DNA from: Actinomycetes bacterium
Lineage (GTDB): Bacteria > Actinomycetota > Actinomycetes > Propionibacteriales > Nocardioidaceae
NCBI GenBank assembly: GCA_023415395.1
Contig: JAEZKN010000208.1
Coordinates: 1 to 17,399 of the forward strand
Length of the DNA stretch: 17,399 nucleotides
Direction of reading: 5' to 3'
How positions within the stretch are numbered: the first letter of the stretch is position 1; every line of letters starts with the position of its first letter. The notes beneath the pieces were generated by a model, which searched no databases, was not told where the DNA came from, and saw only the letters and a list, made by a program, of their open reading frames with translations. Shown one piece after another: positions 13,537-17,399 of this stretch. The position numbers and the translations under genes were made by a program.

Positions 13537-13574
13537 GGTGGTTGAGGAAGGCGCGCAGCGCCTGTCTCGAAACC
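13537..13574. repeat. REP-like palindrome, copy 1
   Basis: This 38-bp element starts GGTGGTTGAGGAAGGCGC and ends GCGCCTGTCTCGAAACC. The core GGCGC-gca-GCGCC is a perfect stem, and the outer arms pair partly. It begins 3 nt after the rplT stop, and its second to fourth bases are the GTG used to start the methyltransferase gene. It shares most of its sequence with copy 2 at 13966-14007. Confidence 0.75.
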
Positions 13575-14467
13575 CACTGACCGCGGGCAACGCTCGCGTC
13601 AAGGAGAGCCGGAAGCTCAGCCGCCGCTCGGAACGCTCCGAGCGGCGGCTCTTCCTTGCCGACGGCCCGAAGGCCGTCGCGGGCGCCCTCTCGGTGCCCG
13701 GGTGCGTCGTCGAGGTCTTCGCGACGCCCGCGGCCACCGAGCAGTACGCCGCCCTGGTCGATGTCGCCCCCGCCTGGACCCTCGTCGACGACCGCGCGCT
13801 CGCCTCGCTCAGCGACAGCGTCAGCCCGGCTGGGGTGGTCGCGGTCTGCCGCTTCCTCGACCGCCCGTTGGCCTCGGTGCTCGAGCCTTCGACGGCCGAG
13901 GAATCGGTGGTCGAGCCTTCGGTGGCCGAGCCTTCGGTGGTCGAGCCTTCGACGGCCGAGGAATCGGTGGTCGAGGAAGGCGCCCTGGCGCCTGTCTCGA
14001 GACCACCCCGCCTGGTCGCCGTCTGCGCCGACGTCCGCGACCCGGGCAACGCCGGCACGGTCATCCGCTGCGCCGACGCGGCCGGAGCCGACGCGGTCGT
14101 CCTGGCCGGGCACTCGGTCGACCCCTACAACCCCAAGACGGTCCGGGCCAGCGTCGGCAGCCTGTTCCACCTGCCGGTCGTGCTCGAGCCCGATCCCGCG
14201 GCGGCCGTCCGCGCCCTCCAGGCCGCGGGGCTGCAGGTGCTGGCCGCCGACGGCGACGGTGACGTCGACCTGTTCGCCGCCGACGAGTTGCTCGCCCGGC
14301 CGACCGCGTGGCTGTTCGGCAACGAGGCGTGGGGCCTGCCCGCCGAGCTCCGCGAGCTGGCCGACCACGTGGTCTCGATCCCGATCTTCGGCCGCGCCGA
14401 GAGCCTCAACCTGTCCACCGCGGCCGCGGTCTGCCTCTACGCCACGGCGCGCGCTCAGCGCGCCTGA
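13538..14467 (+). CDS. SpoU/TrmH-family (SPOUT) RNA 2'-O-methyltransferase
   Basis: This 309-residue protein should transfer a methyl group from S-adenosylmethionine to a ribose 2'-OH in rRNA or tRNA. Residues 14-112 form the L30e-like substrate-binding domain (ARVKESRKLSRRS, then RLFLADGPKAVAGAL). The trefoil-knot domain has motif 1 VRDPGNAGTVIR (Asn171, Arg177), motif 2 WLFGNEAWGLP (259-268) and motif 3 IPIFGRAESLNLSTAAAV (281-298). A gene of this kind after rplT is called tsnR in M. tuberculosis; the exact target is not known. Two parts look repeat-derived: residues 1-13, from the GTG inside a REP-like palindrome, and residues 116-157, a 5-residue minisatellite plus a second REP copy placed between the two domains. 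No good Shine-Dalgarno is seen. It overlaps the convergent gene by 13 nt. Confidence 0.9.
   Translation: MVEEGAQRLSRNPLTAGNARVKESRKLSRRSERSERRLFLADGPKAVAGALSVPGCVVEVFATPAATEQYAALVDVAPAWTLVDDRALASLSDSVSPAGVVAVCRFLDRPLASVLEPSTAEESVVEPSVAEPSVVEPSTAEESVVEEGALAPVSRPPRLVAVCADVRDPGNAGTVIRCADAAGADAVVLAGHSVDPYNPKTVRASVGSLFHLPVVLEPDPAAAVRALQAAGLQVLAADGDGDVDLFAADELLARPTAWLFGNEAWGLPAELRELADHVVSIPIFGRAESLNLSTAAAVCLYATARAQRA
13619..13650 (+). promoter_or_regulatory. Perfect 14-bp hairpin inside the methyltransferase gene
   Basis: AGCCGCCGCTCGGA (13619-13632) pairs perfectly with its inverse at 13637-13650 across the 4-nt loop ACGC. It encodes the palindromic peptide RRSERSERR. It is followed by CTTCCTT rather than a T-run. 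It may pause RNA polymerase or ribosomes, or simply reflect coding of Arg-Ser-Glu repeats. Confidence 0.6.
13883..13972 (+). repeat. Coding minisatellite of six 15-bp units
   Basis: Six in-frame units of 15 bp encode EPSTA, EESVV, EPSVA, EPSVV, EPSTA and EESVV. The 30-bp block at 13883-13912 recurs identically at 13943-13972. Each unit ends near GGTGGTC or a variant and runs into GAG, resembling the head of the adjacent REP palindrome, which suggests growth by slippage or unequal exchange of that head. Confidence 0.9.
13966..14007. repeat. REP-like palindrome, copy 2 (inside the coding region)
   Basis: This 42-bp element reads GGTGGTCGAGGAAGGCGCC at its left and GGCGCCTGTCTCGAGACC plus ACC at its right. 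It is the same element as copy 1 with 1 nt more in the loop. The core GGCGCC-ct-GGCGCC is symmetric, and the outer arms pair partly. Here it is read in frame as VVEEGALAPVSRPP in the linker of the methyltransferase. Confidence 0.8.
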
Positions 14468-14477
14468 GCGGCGCGCC
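14446..14477. terminator. Hairpin at overlapping convergent gene ends
   Basis: GGCGCGCGCTCAG (14446-14458) pairs with CTGAGCGGCGCGCC (14464-14477) with a single bulged G and a 5-nt loop. The TGA stop of the plus-strand methyltransferase (14465-14467) and the stop of the minus-strand gene (TCA at 14455-14457) lie in opposite arms. It probably terminates transcription in both directions, though there is no T-tract. Confidence 0.5.
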
Positions 14478-15078
14478 AGCGCGGATCGCGGCCGTACCAC
14501 CCGAGCAGCCGCTCGTACGCCGGGGCGTCGGCGGGCACCTCGACGACCGGGCCGAAGGGGATCCGCTCGGTCGCGCGCGGCTCGGCGGGCAGGATGCGCC
14601 GTACGGCATCGAGGCTGTCGGCCGCGAGGGACTGATCGAGGCCGCTCGTGTCGCCCAGTGCGGCCGCGAGGTCCCACCCGTGGGCGGTCAGCTCGCTCAC
14701 GTAGACGGAGAGGGCGACGGTCGCGGGCAGCGGCCCGGCGGGGTGGGCGACGGTCCGGTCGAGCACGTCCGGCTCGGCCAGGGCGTCCTCGAGCTCGCGC
14801 AGGCCGGCCGTCCACGCCGGGGCCCACTCGGTGTCGGGGACGCCACTCACCTGGGACGGCAGGTCGAAGGGGTGCCCGCCACGCAGGACGTGGACGATGC
14901 GTCGCTCGACCGCGACCAGGTGGGCGAGGAGGTCCCGCACCGCCCAGTCCGTGCAGGGCGTGGCGCGGTCCAGGTCGGCGGCGCCGATCCGGTCGACGTA
15001 CGGCGTGAGCTGGCGAGCGGCGGCGAGGAGGCGGGGGCGCGGGTCCGCAGCGGACACGGACGGATCTGTGATGGTCAT
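14455..15078 (-). CDS. TIGR03086-type DinB/MDMPI-fold metal-binding protein
   Basis: This 207-residue protein has the DinB/maleylpyruvate-isomerase-like four-helix fold used by many mycothiol-dependent enzymes. The markers are CTDWAVRDLLAHLVAVE (42-58) with His53, and SELTAHGWDLAAALG (128-142) with Glu129, His133 and Asp136. His53, His133 and possibly one more residue should bind a divalent metal. The substrate is unknown. The ATG at 15078 has a G-rich stretch (GGTGGGGG) just upstream. The 3' end overlaps the convergent methyltransferase gene by 13 nt. It is divergent from a WYL regulator across 62 nt, so it is a good candidate target of that regulator. Confidence 0.85.
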   Translation of the reverse strand: MTITDPSVSAADPRPRLLAAARQLTPYVDRIGAADLDRATPCTDWAVRDLLAHLVAVERRIVHVLRGGHPFDLPSQVSGVPDTEWAPAWTAGLRELEDALAEPDVLDRTVAHPAGPLPATVALSVYVSELTAHGWDLAAALGDTSGLDQSLAADSLDAVRRILPAEPRATERIPFGPVVEVPADAPAYERLLGWYGRDPRWRAAQAR

Positions 15079-15086
15079 GCCCCCAC

Positions 15087-15120
15087 CCTGACGCTCCTAA
15101 GACGACATCCTGTGTCAGGT
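15087..15120. promoter_or_regulatory. Operator-like inverted repeats in the divergent intergenic region
   Basis: GACA-TCCTG-TGTC (15104-15116) is a spaced palindrome. A wider pair, CCTGAC and GTCAGG, lies at about 15087-15092 and 15114-15119. They lie between the MDMPI-fold gene and the WYL regulator gene, where such regulators usually bind to control themselves and the divergent gene. Binding is inferred from position and symmetry only. Confidence 0.45.
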
Positions 15121-15140
15121 TTTCCTGCGACGATGTCCGG

Positions 15141-16124
15141 GTGCGCGCCGACCGACTGCTCCGCCTGCTGCACCTCCTGCAGCGGCACGGCCGGCTGCCG
15201 GCGCGCCGCCTGGCCGAGGAGCTGGAGGTCTCCGAGCGCACGGTCCTGCGCGACATGGAGGCGCTCTCGGCGGCCGGGGTCCCGGTCTACCTCCAGCGCG
15301 GCCGCAACGGGGGCTGCTGCCTGGTGGAGGGCTACCGCACCGACGTCAGTGGGCTGACGCCGGCCGAGGCGCAGGCACTCTTCCTCTGGAGCGGCGGCGA
15401 CGCCGCCGGCGAGCTCGGCCTCGGACCGGAGCTCGGGCGGGCCGTGGCGAAGGTCGCGGCGACCGTCCCGGCGCCGTCGCTGGACGAGGCGGACGCGCTC
15501 GCCTCGGTGCTGGTCGTCGACCGGCGGCGGTGGTTCACCGCGGCCGAGGAGGTGCCGCTGCTGCCGGTGCTGCGCGAGGCGGCCACGGCCGCGCGCCGCG
15601 TCCGTCTCTCCTACCGAGCCGCGGGTGACGCCGACCCGGCCGTGCGCACCGTGGACCCCTACGGGCTGGTCGAGAACGCCGGTCGCTGGTACCTCCTGGC
15701 CGCCCACCGGGGCAGGCCGCGGATGTACCGCGTGTCGCGGATCGCCAGCGCCCGCACCCTGGACGAGCCGGCGCGCCGCCCGGCCGACCTCGACCTGGCC
15801 GCCGAGTGGGCTCGGCTGCGCGACCGGCTGGAGACGGGGGAGTCCGTGGAGGTGCTCGTGGCCGTCGAGCCGGCCGACCTCGAGCTCTTCCTACGCTTGA
15901 GCTCCTTCCAGGTGGCCGCCGGGACCCGGCCCACCGAGGTCGCACGGGACGCCGCTCCGCGCACCGTGCTGCGGCTGGTCATGCGGGCCCGGCGCCAGGC
16001 CATCGGGCTGCTGCTGACCTTCGGCGGAGGCGTGGAGCTGCTCGAGCCTGCCGACCTCCGCGACGAGCTGGTCGCGACCGCGTCGGCGGCGCTGTCGCGT
16101 CACGGCGCGGTCGAGGGCTCGTAG
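15141..16124 (+). CDS. WYL-domain transcriptional regulator (YafY/DeoR-like HTH)
   Basis: This 327-residue regulator starts with a winged helix-turn-helix (RLLRLLHLLQRHGRLPARRL, then VSERTVLRDMEALSAAGVPV; residues 4-50). It continues with a WYL domain (VDPYGLVENAGRWYLLAAHR, with WYL at 183-185, then RPRMYRVSRI) and ends with a WCX-like C-terminal domain. WYL domains bind nucleotide or other small ligands and switch DNA binding. It starts with GTG at 15141, and I see no Shine-Dalgarno. It is divergent from the MDMPI-fold gene, a typical regulator-target arrangement, with symmetric sites between them. The TAG stop overlaps a -10-like box for the following histidine kinase. No nuclease, phage or defence genes lie nearby, so a defence-linked WYL role is not supported. 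Confidence 0.9.
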   Translation: MRADRLLRLLHLLQRHGRLPARRLAEELEVSERTVLRDMEALSAAGVPVYLQRGRNGGCCLVEGYRTDVSGLTPAEAQALFLWSGGDAAGELGLGPELGRAVAKVAATVPAPSLDEADALASVLVVDRRRWFTAAEEVPLLPVLREAATAARRVRLSYRAAGDADPAVRTVDPYGLVENAGRWYLLAAHRGRPRMYRVSRIASARTLDEPARRPADLDLAAEWARLRDRLETGESVEVLVAVEPADLELFLRLSSFQVAAGTRPTEVARDAAPRTVLRLVMRARRQAIGLLLTFGGGVELLEPADLRDELVATASAALSRHGAVEGS

Positions 16125-16127
16125 GGT
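16122..16127 (+). promoter_or_regulatory. Possible leaderless promoter -10 for the histidine kinase gene
   Basis: TAGGGT contains the WYL gene stop codon and ends 6 nt before the GTG at 16134. This fits the TANNNT leaderless pattern. No -35 is evident. Confidence 0.38.
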
Positions 16128-16133
16128 GGCGGC

Positions 16134-17180
16134 GTGACCACCGGCCTCGACCTCCTCGCCGACGGCGCCGTCATCGCCGGTCCCGACGGGACGGTCACCG
16201 AGATCAACACCGTCGCCGCGCGCATCCTGGGCGCCGACGACGCGGTCGGACGGCCGCTGACCGAGGTGCTGGCGCTCAAGGACATCGACGGCCGCGACTG
16301 GTGCTCGACCAACTGCCCCTACGAGGGTCTCGCCACCCGCACCGCCGTGCCCGAGCAGTCCTGGCTCCTGCCCGACGGCACGGAGGTCCTGGTCGTGGCG
16401 CGGCTGCACCGCCCGGCGCTCGGCCGGCCGGTGGAGCAGGTCGCGGTCAGCATCCGCTCGGGCCGCGGTCGCGCGCGACTCGACCGCGAGCGCTCGGACC
16501 TGGTCGCGACGGTGGCCCACGAGCTGCGCTCGCCGCTGACCGGCGTCAAGGGCTTCGTGCAGGCGCTGCTGGCCCGCTGGGACAAGCTCAACGACGAGCA
16601 GAAGCAGCTGATGCTGACGACCGTCAGCGTCGACGCCGACCGGTTGAGCCGGTTGATCGCCGAGCTGCTCGACGTCGCCCGCATCGACACCGGGCGGCTC
16701 CAGATGCACCCGCGGCCGGTCGACGCCGACCTGCTCGTACGCCGGGTGGTCGAGTCGGTCGGGGCGACCACGAGCCGTCCGATCCTGGTCGAGGTCACCG
16801 GCGAGCTCCCGCGGGTCACCGTCGACCCCGACAAGCTCGTGCAGGTCGTCACCAACCTGGTCGAGAACGCGGTCCGGCACGGCTCGGGCACCGTCCGGCT
16901 CACGCTGTCACCGGTCGCCCCCGGGCTCCGGCTCGTCGTGGAGGACGAGGGCGAGGGGATCGCGCCGGAGCTGCGGCGCCGGGTCTTCACGAAGTTCTGG
17001 ACGTCCGGTCGCAGCGGCGGGTCGGGACTCGGGCTCTACCTCGTCCACGGCCTGGTCGAGGCCCAGGGCGGCACGGTCACGATCGGGGACGCCCAGGGCG
17101 GAGGCGCACGGTTGACGGTGACGCTGCCCGCGTCGGACCTCGAGGCGGCGAGTCGCGACGTCGGGCCTCCTGGACCGTGA
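16134..17180 (+). CDS. PAS-domain sensor histidine kinase, orphan
   Basis: This 348-residue kinase has an N-terminal PAS-like domain (residues 5-108), a HisKA dimerisation domain with the phospho-acceptor His129 in VAHELRSPLTGVKG, and a HATPase domain. The ATPase motifs are N-box TNLVENAVRHG (240-250), G1 EDEGEGI, F-box RRVFTKFW and G2 GGSGLGLYLVHGL. No transmembrane segment is seen, so it should be cytoplasmic. The PAS part contains DWCSTNCPYEGLATRT with Cys57 and Cys61, which may bind metal or respond to redox state (inference). There is no response regulator next to it. The GTG start lies 9 nt after the WYL stop. Its position before pheS may be conserved in related genera, but I cannot verify this. 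Confidence 0.9.
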   Translation: MTTGLDLLADGAVIAGPDGTVTEINTVAARILGADDAVGRPLTEVLALKDIDGRDWCSTNCPYEGLATRTAVPEQSWLLPDGTEVLVVARLHRPALGRPVEQVAVSIRSGRGRARLDRERSDLVATVAHELRSPLTGVKGFVQALLARWDKLNDEQKQLMLTTVSVDADRLSRLIAELLDVARIDTGRLQMHPRPVDADLLVRRVVESVGATTSRPILVEVTGELPRVTVDPDKLVQVVTNLVENAVRHGSGTVRLTLSPVAPGLRLVVEDEGEGIAPELRRRVFTKFWTSGRSGGSGLGLYLVHGLVEAQGGTVTIGDAQGGGARLTVTLPASDLEAASRDVGPPGP

Positions 17181-17197
17181 CCTCGGACCGTGACCTC
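17172..17197 (+). repeat. 13-bp tandem duplication over the kinase stop codon
   Basis: GGACCGTGACCTC occurs twice back to back (17172-17184 and 17185-17197). The first copy contains the TGA stop of the histidine kinase gene (17178-17180). The second is in the intergenic region. It looks like a recent slippage duplication with no effect on the protein. Confidence 0.85.
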
Positions 17198-17220
17198 CAC
17201 GACCGGCGAGCCCGACGAAG

Positions 17221-17234
17221 GCGAACCGGTTCGC
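17221..17234. promoter_or_regulatory. Perfect 14-bp palindrome upstream of pheS
   Basis: GCGAACCGGTTCGC is fully self-complementary and ends 20 nt before the TAGACT -10-like box of pheS, so it overlaps the expected -35 region. It may be an operator; no regulator is identified. Confidence 0.5.
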
Positions 17235-17254
17235 GCCCCGCCGCTCGACCTTCC

Positions 17255-17260
17255 TAGACT
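17255..17260 (+). promoter_or_regulatory. Possible leaderless promoter -10 for pheS
   Basis: TAGACT ends 7 nt before the pheS GTG at 17268, again matching the leaderless TANNNT pattern. There is no Shine-Dalgarno before the start, which agrees with a leaderless message. Confidence 0.42.
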
Positions 17261-17267
17261 CGTCCTC

Positions 17268-17399
17268 GTGTCAGGCCCCAACACCGACTACGACCCCGTG
17301 CAGGTCACGCCGCTCGAGGCCGAGCAGGTCGCGGCCGCCCGCGACGCAGCCCTGGCTGCGATCGCCGGCGCCGCCGACCTCGCCGAGCTCAAGCAGGTC
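17268..17399 (+). CDS. pheS: Phenylalanyl-tRNA synthetase alpha subunit, N-terminal part
   Basis: Only the first 44 codons lie in the window; the frame is open to the last base. The sequence starts MSGPNTDYDPVQVTPLEAEQ, continues VAAARDAALAAIAGAADLAE and ends LKQV. This is the N-terminal coiled-coil (tRNA-binding) arm of bacterial PheS. The infC-rpmI-rplT-methyltransferase neighbourhood upstream is the usual actinobacterial location of pheST. The product charges tRNA-Phe together with PheT. The GTG at 17268 has no Shine-Dalgarno but follows TAGACT by 7 nt. The call depends on this short piece plus gene order. Confidence 0.82.
   Translation, partial: MSGPNTDYDPVQVTPLEAEQVAAARDAALAAIAGAADLAELKQV

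Noticed and set aside
13883..13972. CRISPR array suggested by a recurring 30-bp block
   Set aside because: The repeats are contiguous with no unique spacers, stay in frame, and are made of 15-bp coding units in a methyltransferase gene.
13127..15256. A 709-codon minus-strand frame across rplT and the methyltransferase
   Set aside because: It is Arg/Pro/Gly-rich shadow coding opposite genes with strong motifs and has no recognisable domain of its own.
15141..16124. WYL regulator as part of a phage-defence island
   Set aside because: Neighbours are housekeeping genes, with no nuclease, helicase, toxin, integrase or phage genes within the window.
17181..17267. T-box or leader-peptide attenuator for pheS
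   Set aside because: The gap is only 87 nt, with no terminator hairpin plus T-run, no T-box core sequence and no Phe-rich small frame. A leaderless start fits better.

Overview
The window is GC-rich, densely packed chromosomal DNA from an actinobacterium. Evidence includes many GTG starts, 1-17 nt gene overlaps, several genes that look leaderless, a mycothiol-type DinB/MDMPI protein, and the conserved order sseB-like / infC-rpmI-rplT / SpoU methyltransferase / pheS. Protein similarity from memory points towards Nocardioides or a close relative; this is inference, not a database match.

Layout. (1) 1-3441, plus strand: the end of a PnuC/RibM-type transporter, then ribBA and ribH (riboflavin), hisE and hisG (histidine) and a small PH-domain membrane protein, almost without gaps. 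(2) 3442-3630: an intergenic stretch carrying a long, near-perfect inverted repeat. (3) 3631-4266, plus strand: a short protein that may have a catalase-like fold. (4) 4285-7397, minus strand: a compact cluster of a small membrane protein, a PLP-dependent alanine-racemase-fold enzyme, a uridine-kinase-like P-loop protein and an aldose-1-epimerase-like protein. (5) 7424-11185, minus strand: an alkanesulfonate uptake and desulfonation operon, ssuC-ssuB-ssuA-ssuD, with overlapping genes and a recognisable promoter/operator. No ssuE is in view. (6) 11285-14467, plus strand: an SseB-like protein, a structured infC leader with a terminator-like hairpin, infC (probably starting at the rare codon ATC), rpmI, rplT and a SpoU/TrmH-family RNA methyltransferase. 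(7) 14455-16124: a DinB/MDMPI-fold protein (minus) divergent from a WYL regulator (plus). (8) 16134-17399: an orphan PAS histidine kinase and the first 44 codons of pheS.

How it fits together. Most of the window is core metabolism and translation. RibBA and RibH make the riboflavin precursor lumazine, and the transporter probably salvages riboflavin or a related compound. HisE and HisG catalyse early histidine steps. The ssu operon releases sulfite from sulfonates using reduced FMN. IF3, L35, L20, an rRNA-type methyltransferase and PheS form a translation neighbourhood.

The most unusual features are non-coding or repeat-derived. Two copies of a REP-like palindrome lie inside the methyltransferase gene. 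One supplies its start codon; the other, with a 15-bp minisatellite, has lengthened the linker between its two domains. The infC leader holds a terminator hairpin whose ascending arm is complementary to an upstream segment that includes a strong Shine-Dalgarno sequence. I did not find a clear new defence or mobile system.
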